Shown piece by piece: positions 35,648-47,353 of a DNA stretch of 64,000 nt (position 1 is the first letter of the stretch; each line of letters opens with the position of its first letter). This DNA comes from Coprinellus micaceus (lineage: Eukaryota; Basidiomycota; Agaricomycetes; Agaricales; Psathyrellaceae), in assembly GCA_951394405.1 (NCBI GenBank), contig OX596336.1, forward strand, positions 3,472,001 through 3,536,000. The letters run 5' to 3'. The notes under the pieces are model-generated. The model searched no databases. It saw nothing but the letters and a program-made list of their open reading frames with translations, and had not been told where the DNA came from. The translations under genes were made by a program, and so were the position numbers.

Positions 35648-36399
35648 GTGTGTGTTGGTAGTGGACAAGGGGCGTTACCTCCATGCCCCCCATTGTCGCC
35701 AATTGTATAGCAGTCGTAGTCATGCCGAGGGCGAACATGGGCGGCGATTTGCTGTGCTGTATATTTTCCCACGGATGGACCACGCGGTATGTTGGTTCAC
35801 GGGCGCTAAATTCCCGAATGCGGATCCAGGACAACTTCTATACTCGACCTGCTCCGTTTAAACCTTGTGGGAGGTAGGCTACTTACCTCCGGGTACACTA
35901 ATCTGCGAGATAGCCCAGCAGGAAGCGCAGGGGGAAAATGCGACTTTGTTATTGAGTTTGACCACGAGTTGTCCCGCAGCGTTACAATGAAACAAGGACC
36001 ACAAAAAGTATTGGCTCACTCTTGTTCTAGGAAATAGTCGGGAATGCATACTCCCGACCGACCAGAAGAGGCGATCTGTGTCTCTGGACAAATCCGCACG
36101 GGTAAACGAGTCTCGCACGAGAATCCACTGAACGAGCGAAGGAGTGGCGAGGGAGAAGAGGCATACCACTGAGCCTAGGAATTGGGTTTATGAGTCACCG
36201 TTTCTGGGTCTCGCTCGAGTCACGCCCGCGCCACGCCGCCTTCCCCAATGTACGTACATTGCACGAGCTTAATTGAACTCGTTCCGCACACGAACCGTCA
36301 CGTCACACTGGCAACCGAAGATTATTTAAAGTTACACTTTTTTTCAAGGGGTGGGGCTCAAGATCCACTCCCTCCGCTCCCAGTATCTTGGCCTCTGCG
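35648..36399. other. divergent intergenic region
   Basis: About 750 bp between F-box B and the tail-anchored orphan. A 96-codon minus-strand frame (35879-36169) runs up to a good GTAAGT donor, but matches nothing I know and has no partner exon. I leave it unannotated. Confidence 0.35.
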
Positions 36400-37184
36400 A
36401 TGAGCTGCAGCACCCTTCGAGAGGTTTTCTCAGCGCTCCATTCTCCTACCCATAAACCATGGCACCTTGTAATCTCGCCAGACCCTAACACGTTGATCGC
36501 CGATAAGGTATAAGGATTTTGCGACACAGTCCATGCGATAACTAACTTTCAACCTTCCTCAGTACACCTTGAGGCTGGACTCGAAGTTCAACTACCAACA
36601 GTACGAGGGACTGATTGAGGAAGTCGCGTGAGTAAAATTCGGCGACGAGACATGAAAATGATTCTGCGACCACGGATACTCACCGAGAGCTCAGTTTTGC
36701 TGTGAACAAAACGAACAACAAGAGGTCGTTCCCCGCATTCACCAACTCCGTGAAGCTTGGTATTGTTGAGGGTAAGTACCCAACCACAGTCATTGTCTGC
36801 CCACTTCACCGGCGAGCTGACCGAACTGCGGCCCTTTTGAACCTCGAATGAACCTTCGCTGCTGCAGAGACAAGCTGGTTGGTCGTCAAAGATAACACAG
36901 ATGGTCTACTCCTCCAACAAACGCTGCTTGCGCTACTCGAAGCATTCCCTCAATATGACATCGGCTCAGAGAAGGTCACGGAGGCCACGATCCACGACAT
37001 TGAGGTCCGGTTGGGGAACGTCGGTATTTTTGGCGAGCCGGCCGGGGAAAGCCAGCACAGCGACCCTCCTTTTAAGGAAGAAAGAGCATACCGAGTAATT
37101 TTGGGGTGCGGGGTGGTGGTCTGCATCCTTGCTGTGGTGTATAGGCTCGGGATGATGCGCATGCCACCATTGCGAACTGTGTGA
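36400..37184 (+). CDS. predicted tail-anchored protein, unknown family
   Basis: Four exons splice in frame from the ATG at 36400 (MSCSTLREVFSALHSP) to the stop at 37182-37184. The exon joins give DK|YTLRLDSKF, EEV|AFAVNKTNNK and GIVE|ETSWLVV, all at canonical GT/AG sites. The roughly 190-residue product is a small mixed alpha/beta domain followed by a single C-terminal hydrophobic segment (VILGCGVVVCILAVVY) and a short basic end. That is the layout of a tail-anchored ER or outer-membrane protein. No family recognised. It is 292 bp upstream of THI6 on the same strand. Confidence 0.65.
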
Positions 37185-37476
37185 GGGGTGGATGCTTGTT
37201 CAGGTTACTACCCTTCCGAATCGGCAGGTCTGTACCTATAAAAAATTCTCCACACAACCTATTGATGTACTGTTCAATACTGTAACGATAGTGTCAAAGA
37301 TTTCTCATCCATCCGAGTCCGAACGGAACGATGAGGAGGCATCCTCCGGCATCTACATAATCCCCGGCTAATGATCTTATCTTATCAGCACCCGTGAGAT
37401 CAATTGGGCGCACCCGTCAGGGGCCAACGCTTTCGTGCTCCTGCTTTCAACCATCGTCATCGACACTCAGTAAACA

Positions 37477-39453
37477 ATGGTGAAGGAGATTGACTACTCA
37501 GTCTACCTTGTGACTGGACGCGACTTGCTCCCGCCGGGCAAGGTAAGCCCCAACAATTCAAGGTTCTTTGCTCGTCGCATGGGAGTTGACGGAAATCGAG
37601 TCAGGACTACCTCGAATCACTTGAAGAAGTACACCAAGCCTCTCCCATCGTCACACTCTAAGCTTAACGTGCTCCCCACATTCCTCTATCGTAAAAGTCC
37701 ATTCAAGGAGGCGTCACCGTCGTCCAAGTACGCGAGAAGGATACAGACACGGGCGAAGTGAGGCTACCTTCCCATATTCCCAGCTTTACACGCTAACGGG
37801 CTCCAGTTTATCAAAATCGCAGCTGAAAGCAAGAAAATATGCGACAAGTACAATGTCCCTCTAATCGTCAATGACCGCGTCGACGTTGCCCTCGCAGTCG
37901 GTGCAGACGGTGTCCATGTTGGCCAGGATGATATGGACATTACCCTCGCCCGGAAGCTCCTTCCCCCAGGAACTGTCCTTGGTCTGAGCTGCAACACAGC
38001 CGAACACGTAGCCGAAGCGGTGAAGCTGGGAGTAGATTATGTGGGGATCGGAGCTGTGTGGGGAACGAAGACGAAGAACCTTACGAACCCGATCATTGGA
38101 GTGAGAGGAATGGGGGAGAGATTGAAGGAGTTGGATGGTACCGGTATCAAGGCTGTTGCTATCGGTGTGTACTATCCAAGAGCTGGCGCTGGATTTCATT
38201 GACCAACTTGTGTTTGTATAGGTGGTATTAAGTCGAGCAACCTGTGGAGAACCCTCCACGGAAGTGCCTCGGTATCGGGACATGCACTGGATGGCGTCGC
38301 CGTCGTTTCCGAGATTGTGGCTTCAAAAGACCCTAAAGGTGCTGCTACTGCTCTCAGCAACATCATCAAAGCCTTCAAGAACGAGCAGTCCCAAGTTCGA
38401 ACCCTTTCTACGAAGAACGATGTTATCGACAAAATCTCTGAGCTTGTCAACAAAATTCGAACGGTTAGCCCGTTGGTTCATCAAATCACCAACAACGTTG
38501 TTGCTACACAATCCGCGAACGTCACCCTGGCCATTGGTGCAAGCCCAATCATGGCCACTGAACCGGAGGAGATGGAGGACTTGGCGAAGATTTGTGGTTC
38601 CCTCCTACTCAATATTGGCACCCTTAGGGCAGATGGGCTCGATGGCCCACGCCTTGCTGGGCGTTTCGCGAACAAGTACAGGAAGCCTATCGTCTTCGAC
38701 CCTGTTGGAGTTGGAGCGACTTCATTCAGAAAAGAGAGCGTTAAGGGTGCGCCGTTTCGACTTCGCAATCCGAATAGAATCTTACACAAGGGTATTAGAG
38801 CTGCTTGACCTTTTCCAAGTCGGAGTGATCAAAGGCAATGCTGGAGAGATGGCGGCTTTGGCCGGAACTTCTGAGGTACTGTCCAGGGGGGTCGACAGCG
38901 TCGGTTCCGGATTCAAGGATCCCGTCTCCTTTGTGAGGGACTTCGCCAAACGTGAACGTAAGTTGCATATTCGCGTCAACACCTCATTCCCTTCTGACAT
39001 TGGCTTGATTAGGATGCGTGATAGTCCTGACTGGTCCCACTGATTACATTTCCGATGGTACCAATGTCGCTGTACTGGAGAACGGAGACGGTCTGCTCGG
39101 GAAGATCACTGGCTCCGGGTGCATCCTCGGCAGCATCATCGCGTCCTTCTGCGCCACGGCCATGCACGAAGTCGAGGTCCAGGATAACGAGCGGACGAGG
39201 ATCGTTGATCTCGAGAGGCTGTTTGTTGCAGCAATTGCCGGGTGCGTACTTCTTCTGTTTCGTGTCCTGGTCGAGTGCAAAGATGCTGAAGATGTTTCAC
39301 TGTAGGGTGTTGGTGTTGACCGTTGCGAGCGAGATCGTTGTGAAGAGGGCCGAGGTGAAAGGCCCGGGAACCTTCCTTCCTGCGTTGATTGACGGTCTGG
39401 CGGGGGTCTCTGCTCAGGAAATTCGAAGTCACGCTAAGGTTACGATCTACTGA
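37477..39453 (+). CDS. THI6: bifunctional thiamine-phosphate synthase / hydroxyethylthiazole kinase
   Basis: Joins the pyrimidine and thiazole halves of thiamine and also phosphorylates the thiazole (fungal Thi6 fusion, cytosol). The N-terminal TIM-barrel half has VYLVTGRDLLPPGK, VQVREKDTDTGE, VNDRVDVA, VGQDDMD and GIGAVWGTKTK. The C-terminal kinase half has PLVHQITNNVVA, FDPVGVGAT, GNAGEMAALAG and the catalytic TGSGCILGS, ending in SHAKVTIY. About nine short introns; an intron near 38753-38802 is needed to keep the kinase frame (SVK|ELLDLFQ). Length is close to yeast Thi6. I looked upstream for a TPP riboswitch and did not find one. Confidence 0.94.
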
Positions 39454-39493
39454 ACGCGAGCTGTCAATCTACCCTGGAATTTTGTGATCATAG

Positions 39494-41113
39494 CTACAAT
39501 ATAGTAACAACGGATCTGCCTCCCCCTTTGTTCGTTGATTCAACGAGCATCTTGAAAAATTCGTCCTGGCGTTTCCGTCGTACGTTCCTCTGCTCGTAAG
39601 ACACCGTTATATCGCAAGGTATCCCTTCCTTCCTTGCTGTCAGGTAAATACCGACCCACTCGAGGCGGTATTCATCCGAGACGTGGAGCAATTCTAGCTT
39701 CCTCATGGAGGGGAGGTACTGACGTCCCTTAAAGGGAAGTTGAAACACTTCGTCTTGGTCAAAGGACGCAGATTTCGCCCTTTGGTGAAAGAGCTGCCAA
39801 ACTACCCAAACGCCAGGGACTATCACGCGCTCGAGTGTAAGGTGCTTGAGGCCCCAGAGGTTCGAGAGGACGAACGCGAAATGGTCCGTGAGGGTGCACA
39901 GGTTGGATAGGTGGAGAGATTCTAGCGTGTCTTCGAGCCCACTTTCGTGAATGAAGTCGGTGAGAATTTTCGAGAAGGAGCAATCGGGGAGTGAATCGCT
40001 GGGACCGGTGGGCCACCGAAGGCGCATATGACGGAGAAGGGGGGCGCGGATATACTTTAGGAGGTCGAGTTTGGATATCCATTCAAGGTGGAGTGTCTGA
40101 AGCTTTGGAAGGAGGATAGGGGACTCCGCGAGGGTTTCGAGATGGTGTGAGGTGGGCTCGTCGTCTGGGGACGTGCTGTTGGTATTGATCGTGGCGGACT
40201 CGAGTTGGGGGCACTGCTCGAGAAGGTCGATGATGTGGGTTCCGTACCAGTTCCATTGGATATCCAATGCTGTAAGAGTGGCGAAGGCGTGAGGGGGGAT
40301 GTAGAGGACGGCATGGGCGGAGTCGGCGGGGTCTTCGAATGCAGGAAATGAGGGCGGGAGCTTTAAAAGCAGCGTCGGGGTCGGGGGGAGGTGGAAGAAA
40401 ATGGACTGAGATGGACCCTCCGGCTCAATCCAGCGTGCATCGAAAGTGAAGGTGAGATCGAAAGCAGTGAGGTGGTCCCATGGGCGAGCTATCGATGGTT
40501 GTCTAGGAACGGATGAGAGAGTGGCGATCCAGTTCAGATAGCATTGAGGGCCGGAGCACTCAAGCTTGAAACGGTGCAGGGCGGGGCCTTCGGTGAGTAG
40601 CCGTCGCAAAACTACATTGGTCGAGTAACATGGCTTGCCATCGGTACATTCGCACTTCTTCAAGGGCGGTTTATTGACCCTAGAAAAGTCGAACTCGACC
40701 GCCTTTGGGGCCGTGCCAGACCGCCCAAGCCATGTAACGATCCTGTCGTACTCTGTATCCATGGGCCCTATCCGCACGCCGCTCCATAGCCTATGTGTCA
40801 GGAAACACGCAGTACGCCAGCCTCCACAAACCAGGTTGAGCTGCAGCAGTTCGTCTCTATCTCGGCTATCGAGAGCACTGTCGGGGACGACAAACAGAAA
40901 TATTGCGCCTAATATCTCTGTGGGGAGCGACTGAATTGGAAGTATGATATTTCTCTGGACATGGACTTGCTTCTGGAGCTCCTCCAGCTGGATTTCGAGT
41001 TGGGATATTCGGTGCTGCAACACTTCGAGTGAACGCCTCGCCGCTGCCTGATCGTTATCGATCGTCATTGCGTTGCCACTCTGAAGGGGAGGCCCTTCAA
41101 AGGGTTGGGACAT
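39494..41113 (-). CDS. F-box protein with N-terminal coiled coil (family C)
   Basis: Intronless, 539 residues, starting at the ATG at 41113. A coiled coil near residues 27-50 (SLEVLQHRISQLEIQLEELQ) runs directly into an F-box (IQSLPTEILGAIFLFV ... LNLVCGGWRTACF). This is the typical Agaricomycete arrangement. The rest is leucine-rich-repeat-like (LTALDIQWNWYG, LQTLHLEWISKLDLL). It is unrelated in sequence to F-box A and B apart from the F-box. It overlaps nothing and sits 40 bp tail to tail with THI6. Confidence 0.85.
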   Translation of the reverse strand: MSQPFEGPPLQSGNAMTIDNDQAAARRSLEVLQHRISQLEIQLEELQKQVHVQRNIILPIQSLPTEILGAIFLFVVPDSALDSRDRDELLQLNLVCGGWRTACFLTHRLWSGVRIGPMDTEYDRIVTWLGRSGTAPKAVEFDFSRVNKPPLKKCECTDGKPCYSTNVVLRRLLTEGPALHRFKLECSGPQCYLNWIATLSSVPRQPSIARPWDHLTAFDLTFTFDARWIEPEGPSQSIFFHLPPTPTLLLKLPPSFPAFEDPADSAHAVLYIPPHAFATLTALDIQWNWYGTHIIDLLEQCPQLESATINTNSTSPDDEPTSHHLETLAESPILLPKLQTLHLEWISKLDLLKYIRAPLLRHMRLRWPTGPSDSLPDCSFSKILTDFIHESGLEDTLESLHLSNLCTLTDHFAFVLSNLWGLKHLTLERVIVPGVWVVWQLFHQRAKSASFDQDEVFQLPFKGRQYLPSMRKLELLHVSDEYRLEWVGIYLTARKEGIPCDITVSYEQRNVRRKRQDEFFKMLVESTNKGGGRSVVTIL

Positions 41114-41430
41114 GAGATGGAGCGGTTTCGGAGGGGGAGAGGAAGGTGGCCGTCACGAACTAGAGGAGGAGACGCCGGGCGAGGCACCGTGACGCGAGTT
41201 GAAGGAGGTACTGCCAGAGCCTGAGGTTAGGGGTCGGCTAAATAAATGATCACCGGTAAACGACACGACCGAATGATAGTGCTTGACGTTGTCTTGAACG
41301 TTCATCATCTCTCGGGTCGCTCCTTTTTCCGGCTTTGTGCGTATCTGGGACACTGGAGGTGCTTTGGAACTGATATTTCAGCCACAGACGATGCTTTGCT
41401 GAGCGGTACGCTCGTTGAACTCTGTCCAAT
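41114..41430. other. divergent intergenic region
   Basis: About 320 bp shared as promoter by F-box C and the TAPT1-like gene. Nothing distinctive seen. Confidence 0.35.
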
Positions 41431-43821
41431 ATGACGATCACACATACGTCGTCCCGCATGCCCTCTCGAACACCCAGGAGGAGGTTTTCTTCAGCAGCTC
41501 TGAATGCGAACAGGTCTCCAGGCTCTCCGAAGACCGCACCCCTTTTCAGAAAACAACTTCCCCGAAGAGTGTCCCTCAGTCCACCAAACACTGCGGAACC
41601 AACACGACACGACCTTCGGCGCAGCGGTCGGAGCCATTACACTGACGGGTCAGAGTATGAGGACGAGCAGGAGAATGTGAATCCGTTTGACTTTCGACCG
41701 ACGAGCCGCTCGAGGTCTCCCAAATCTCTGCTGTTCAGCCGGCAGAGTCGGCCAACCGCATATTCGTCGTTGCCTCCAACACCTATCGTTCCGGAAGCGT
41801 ACACGCCAACCACCCCATTATCGCCTATATCCCCAGGATTCGAGACACCCGAGCCGCCAAAGGTGGTTGCACGCCATGGACCTTTCTCACTGTGGGACTA
41901 CCTACGGGAGGAGCTGCTCGCGACAGACTTCGACTCGCATCAGGAGCAGAAGTGGGAGAGAGTCAGCAACTTCTTGAGTATGCCCGTGGCGATGGAAAAG
42001 GTAAGGCCTGAGCTTCGCGTCTACGGAATCCTTACCTTACGCCGCATAGATAATCGGATTTGGGTTCATTGTCTGCTTCGACTCCTTCCTCTACACCTTC
42101 ACCATCCTCCCCATCCGCTTCTTCCTCGCATGCTTCAGCTTCATGTGGAACATGGTCCGACGCTCGCCTCCGCCACTTCCCCCATCCCAGAAAGCCGACC
42201 TCCTGCGTGGGCTCCTCCTCATTGCATCCTTGCTCATCCTGAATCCCCTCACCGACGCGAGCAAAATATACCACACCATTAGAGGACAAGATACCATCAA
42301 GCTTTATGTTATTTTCAATGCTCTCGAGGTGGGTGGTGATAATACTTCCGTGAGCCGTGTACTCATAGATGCAGATTGCGGATAGGTTGTGCGCGTCGAT
42401 TGGCCAGGATATCCTCGACTGCTTGTTCTCCCGATCGACGCTGGAACCCTTGACGAACCGGAGACCAGTCAGCAGCCAGACGATACGACCGTTTTTCTTT
42501 TTTGCTTTGGCTCTCGCTTACAATGGTAAGTTGAATGGGTTTCTGGCGCATAACCGGAGCTCATTAGGCACGTTGCAGTTGTACATGCTCTTGTTATGGT
42601 TTGGCAAGTGCTCGCCATGAACGTTGCGATCAACTCGTTCGACAACTCCCTCCTCACGTTGCTCGTGTCCAACCAGTTCGTTGAGATCAAAGGTAGCGTG
42701 TTCAAGAAGTTCGAAAAAGACAATCTCTTCCAGATAACCTGCGCTGGTGGGTTCGCTACTCTATACAGCCACAGTTCGGTTCTGATCCTTCTCGTAGACA
42801 TCGTCGAGCGGTTTACACTCGCCCTCATGCTTGTGATCATCGCCTTCCGCAACCTCATAGAACTAAGCGGGACTGAGTTCGACTTCGCAGAAGGGTTCGT
42901 CCTACCGAAGAGTTTTGGGTGGTTCCGAGGGAACAACGTCCTCTGGACCATTTCATATGTGAGTCCTATCTTCGCTCATCGCCCCCCAGACCAGGATACT
43001 GAGGACGGATGTCTAGCCCGTCATAATCGTCATGGGCTGTGAAATGCTTGTAGACTGGCTCAAACACGCCTTCATCACCAAGTTCAACCACATCCGACCG
43101 TCTGTATACGAGCGGTACACCGACGTACTCTGTCTGGACCTCTCCAGTGGGAGTGCGGTCGGGCGCCTCCGGACAGCGCGCAAACACTCATATGTTGACC
43201 AATCACCGTTAGTTGCGCGTCGGCTGGGGTTCGCGGCCATCCCTCTCGCGGTACTGGCCATCCTTGTTGGGGCACAGTCGATCAATTTGGTCTTCTCTTT
43301 GAACTCAGATTTCACCTACCCGTGGACGTGGACGATCCGGTCGCTTTCGCAGGCTGAGGTGGTGTATTATGCGACTTGGACGATCGTGGCGCTGTTGTCG
43401 TGGCTATGGTATGTGGTTGTGCTCAACTCGGATGACAAAAAAAGAAATTTAAAAGTATCCTCTTCGCAGCTTCGTCGTGATCAAGGTGATTATTGGGATT
43501 AACTTGATCAGTTATGCGACTCGGAGACGCGCGAGTATGGAGGAACGCGAGGCAGCGGATGTAGTGAACGACTTCGGGCGGGATCCCATTGGAGAAGGAA
43601 AGGAGGAACGGGTGCGTGTCCATCGGCGTTTCTCTAGCACCCTTCTTGACGACCTCTTGCAGAAGTACAACAAAGAGCTCAAGTCGATCCTGGACGATAA
43701 CAGAGACAATGCCCTTCGGACTGCAGAGATTGGAGAGAACAAGCCAGGGGATACTAACAAGAAAAGACGGTTACGATTAGAAGAGCTGACCAGGTATACT
43801 ATGGTAAAGCGTATATGGTAG
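41431..43821 (+). CDS. TAPT1: TAPT1/Emp65 family ER membrane protein
   Basis: Multi-pass ER membrane protein of the TAPT1 (DUF747) family; the yeast member Emp65 works with the SUN-like Slp1 in protecting newly made ER proteins. A disordered Ser/Arg/Pro-rich N-terminus (about 140 residues) precedes the conserved region: LWDYLREELLATDFDSHQ, IIGFGFIVCFDSFLYTFTIL, ADRLCASIGQDILDCLFS and the hallmark NSLLTLLVSNQFVEIKGSVF, FKKFEKDNLFQITCADIVER. The C-terminal part continues to KHAFITKFNHI and several TM helices. Six or more short introns join in frame. The start is the ATG at 41431. The gene ends 51 bp from the convergent 7-TM gene. Confidence 0.92.
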
Positions 43822-43872
43822 TGTGCATACATAAATTATCATCATCGGACCCCTCTCCCTCTCTATCTCATG

Positions 43873-45055
43873 CTATCTGATCAACCCGTTCGTCGACGAC
43901 ATGGGCTGCAACTCCACACCGTCCTTATTTCCAGCTTCCGCCGCCTTCTGTGCATCCTTCTCCGCGTCCTTCCTCTCCTTCTTTGCGAGCCTCTTCGCGA
44001 TCTGCTTCTCAGTATCGTCCTTCGCCCGCCAGTCGCCCCAGAAACCGGTTCCGTAGATCTTGCGGATGGGTAGACCAAGGAGGCCAGCGATGGCGACCCA
44101 TTCGGGGAGGACGTGGAACATGTAGAAGGTTACTTTGGCGGGGCCGCTGGTGAGAGACCCTGGGCCTGTGTATTCGAGGTAGGGGACGTCGTTCCACATC
44201 ACGATGAGGCGGTATACAGCGACCATGCCCTATTCAATCAGTAAGGTCAGTTTGTTGTGGGGAAGTACAGTGGGGCGGTCATAGACTCACAGTCAATCCG
44301 GCAAGAGCGTATGTGGTGTACAGTGCCTTGAGACATGTACGGCGCTGGTTCCTCTGGGACCAGGCAGCGCAAACGACGATAATGCCGATCAAGAACAGCG
44401 CAACGCCCGAGCTCGCGTACCGCAAACTCGCGACCCTCCTCCCCTTGTCCGCATCGCCAAAGCTATCCTTGTGGAACATAGTACCCGCAATGATACCGGG
44501 CACGTTGCTCGCCAAAAACGCGAGGCTCACCCACCCCGCGATCGTGCGCATGTTGCGGCGCTGGATGGGGTGGTCTTCTTCGCCTTCTTCGGGTGTGCGA
44601 AAGTGAGTGTCTTTGGATGCGGATGCGGGGGCCTCCTCCCATCGTTCGTGTCCGAAGGTGGGGTTGACGATAGCGCAGCGGAGGAGGTTGACGAGGTCGT
44701 TGGCGATGCCGATGTAGCCAAGACCGAAAGTGGCTTGTTGGTACTTGTTGAGGCTGTCGGAGGTTTGGTAGCCCTCACGGCGGGTCGCAACGGCGCGAAG
44801 GGAGAATACGACGATCCTGGAGACCACGGAAACTCTAGCGTCAACATGCGCGTTCTGGGGGTTGAAAGGTTAGTGAGATAGAACTGACCTCTCTACTGCA
44901 AATAGGATGGTGCCGAGGAGGAGGAACGTCCGCGAACGCCTGTCGAATATCCGGTAGGCGACCAGCGGGAGCAGGAGGCCATATAGGATGGCGAAAACGA
45001 CACAGGCAGCGAACTCGGAGGGTAGGATGAAGCCTCCCACGGGAGTAGGGAACAT
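43873..45055 (-). CDS. 7-TM fungal membrane protein, RTA1/DUF7702-like topology
   Basis: Three exons: the first from the ATG at 45055, the second starting NAHVDARVSVV, the third starting GMVAVYRLIVM. The first intron uses a GTAGAG donor and is only about 45 bp; the more obvious GTCAGT donor nearby breaks the frame. Six to seven hydrophobic segments alternate with short loops (for example AACVVFAILYGLLLPLVAY, GVALFLIGIIVVCAAW). A charged Lys/Glu/Ala-rich coiled tail (KRLAKKERKDAEKDAQKAA) ends the protein. The topology and VYR...PEWVA features recall fungal RTA1/DUF7702-like stress proteins, but I cannot confirm the family. Confidence 0.7.
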
Positions 45056-45869
45056 GGCTCTTTAGGTATGGGCTTCTAGAGATCGGGGAACCTGCGACTA
45101 GTGAAAGTGCAAATCTAGGCCCGTGGCAGGAGGGGGTGCGCGCTTTTAGCGGAAGTTAGTAAGGAAGTACGAAGGCTCCAGCTGGGCTTTATATATTTAA
45201 CCCCCATCGAAGATCTATTAGTGCAATGTTGAGTTGAAACGGCGCCCAGAAACACGGCCCTGTGGCTCTCACAACGGGGTGTAGAGATGCTTACCACCCA
45301 CCCTGAGGTACCCAATGCGCATCATTGCATTTACAGCTCTTTGTCGTGCGAAGTGGAGATCGGGGTCAGGATGCGAAATTGTGGAAAGCCCGAGCGAAAA
45401 CGATGCAACAAGCTGTAACACCAGGATCGCGAAGTGGCAACCACCATCGGCATGGTGTTGGCCGTGATCCCTGCGAAAGGCTGCGATTCGATGCCTTGGC
45501 AAGTCCCTCAACGGTATGCTTGGATACACAGCAAGCTGCACACGTTTCCGCAGCACGAATCCATCCCTATCGGAAATTTCGATTTGCTCTGCTTGGGCCA
45601 CATTGAAGGAACTTAGTAAGTTATTGTTAGCGTGCGCAGCGCCGATAGTGTGAGTGAGCAGGAAATGCTGTAGACACTGAAAAGGCACCGCGGCGGGGGC
45701 GGACACTGCCTCCACAAAGAATTCGGGACCGACTCGGATTGAGGTCGGCAAGCACTTGAGGATTGACCAGGATCCACGTAGATCCACGAATGTTGGAGAG
45801 CGGGGGCGCTCTTCCCCCGTGGAGTTTCCCTCCAAGTGGTGGCGATCCAGTGAAAAGGTGTTCATTTTT
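45056..45869. other. intergenic region without a supported gene
   Basis: About 810 bp. A plus-strand frame around 45434-45616 and an overlapping minus-strand frame (45269-45904) are both open, but neither resembles a family. No clear splice partners. It may contain the 7-TM gene promoter and the 3' UTR of the fucosyltransferase-like gene. Confidence 0.35.
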
Positions 45870-47198
45870 TCATACCAGCGTGATATCATCCACACTGCCC
45901 CCATCCTGCGCCAGCCTCAGCGCAATAATCTGCGAACTCAGGCTTGAATACCCATTCCCGACAAACGCCTGGGCCCTCACCGCCAACTCCATATCCACGC
46001 ACACCTTCCAATCTCGCTCCCCCCGCCCCACACTCAAGTCACTGCTTTGCGTCACTTGCACCATCGGCCCTCCCTTCCACCCATTCCTCTCCGCCCATTT
46101 CTTGTCCAATAAAGCCGCCTTGAGTTTGTGGTAATGCAGGTATACGAGTGGGTGGTCGATGGCGCCGTCGTGGAGGATGTGGATTCGCCGCATGTGGGGT
46201 TTGTCACGCGCTTGAGATGAGATGGCAGAGAGGATACGCAGGAGGGAAGGATAGCAATGCGTGTAGACGGAATCAGGGGATTCGATATCGAGGGAAGGGG
46301 GTAGAGTAGAGTGTGAAAGCAGAGGGAGGGTGGCCCAGGTTGTGAATCCGGTACGCTGGTGCCGTAGCCAGTCGCAGTGGTGTTCAAAGTCGCCGCGGCG
46401 AAGGTGTACGGCCATATACGACCCGTCGTGCTTGTTTGTCCGGTTCGATTGCATACCGAGGTCTGACTGCGTCCGTTCGACGAGGTCGAGGACCTGAGAA
46501 GACCACTCAAAGTGGGTCCCCAGGTACTTGCGGTAGCTTGGCCATATGTCATGAATGCCTGGAGAGGCAAGGTAGCTGTTCATGATTAGCGGAATTCTTT
46601 GCCCAGGGAAGCGGCGAGTACTCACTTCCAACTGAACAACCAGTCGTCTACCACGATGCACCGCTCGCCCCCACCCAGCACAGTCTTTGCATGGCCCCAT
46701 TGTTTATCATAGTTCATGCGTGTCTTGACGTGCTTCACCTCCGATTCGGGGCATACCTCGTCAAAGGTCGCTGCGCTTATCGAACCTCGTGTTGGGCCTC
46801 GAAGGAATGCAGATAACGGCACTTCTGCCTTCTCTCCCCTTGGCCTCCAGATGAAGGGTTGATAGACATAGGTCCGCCCTGTTTGGAGGGCAAGGTGATG
46901 GAAGAGCAGGATCTCTTGTGCCTATTAAGCGCCGGTCAACTCCAATCCCAACGCTTGCAGTTTAGAAACAACACACCTGGTTATTGAACCCAGCACCCTG
47001 CAGTTGCTTGAATTTGACGTACTTCTTATCTGAAACCGTATTCCGGATCGAATCTTGAGACTCCTTGACTTCGCTGCGGAACAGCTGGTCGTACAGGTCA
47101 AATGGTGGTCGATATGTGTAGTAGATGAAGCCAGCAATGGCTACGATTGTTAGGGCCAGCAATCCTATGGCTCGAAAGTTGAGTGTTATTCGAGCCAT
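45870..47198 (-). CDS. O-fucosyltransferase-like type II membrane protein
   Basis: Predicted Golgi glycosyltransferase. Starts at the ATG at 47198 with a signal anchor (AIGLLALTIVAIAGFIYYTY) after a short cytosolic end, then a stem, then a luminal domain. Features of the GDP-fucose protein O-fucosyltransferase fold are YVKFKQLQGAGFNNQ near the start, AVHLRRGDFEHHCDW in the middle (the HxRRGDF signature) and QAFVGNGYSSLSSQ near the C-terminus. Three exons, with in-frame joins FNNQ|AQEILLF and FSW|NSYLASP-type. This family is expanded in Agaricomycetes; donor specificity is inferred, not proven. It is divergent from MTF1 with 155 bp between the start codons. Confidence 0.85.
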
Positions 47199-47353
47199 GG
47201 TGGGCGTTCAGGACAAGATGAGGGCTGTGATGATGGACCCATGATGGTTGGTCCTGAGAACCTGGTAATAGACGCCCAGGATTGTGAGAACCTACTTCCA
47301 AACACAGAACAGAGCCGCGAAAATGGCAGGCGCGCCGGTTTCCCTGAGCTGTC

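Noticed and set aside
35879..36169. Extra minus-strand exon ending at a GTAAGT donor
   Set aside because: No acceptor exon continues it and the peptide resembles nothing known; F-box B has its own start at 35647.
37185..37476. TPP riboswitch upstream of THI6
   Set aside because: I looked for the conserved CUGAGA core and its partner stem and found no convincing set; the gene's introns look ordinary.
43873..45055. GTCAGT donor for the first intron of the 7-TM gene
   Set aside because: It puts the next exon out of frame; the GTAGAG donor 8 bp earlier gives a continuous membrane protein.
45269..45904. Minus-strand gene of about 210 codons
   Set aside because: No domain or splice support, overlapping open frames on the other strand, and a part overlaps the 3' end of the fucosyltransferase-like gene.
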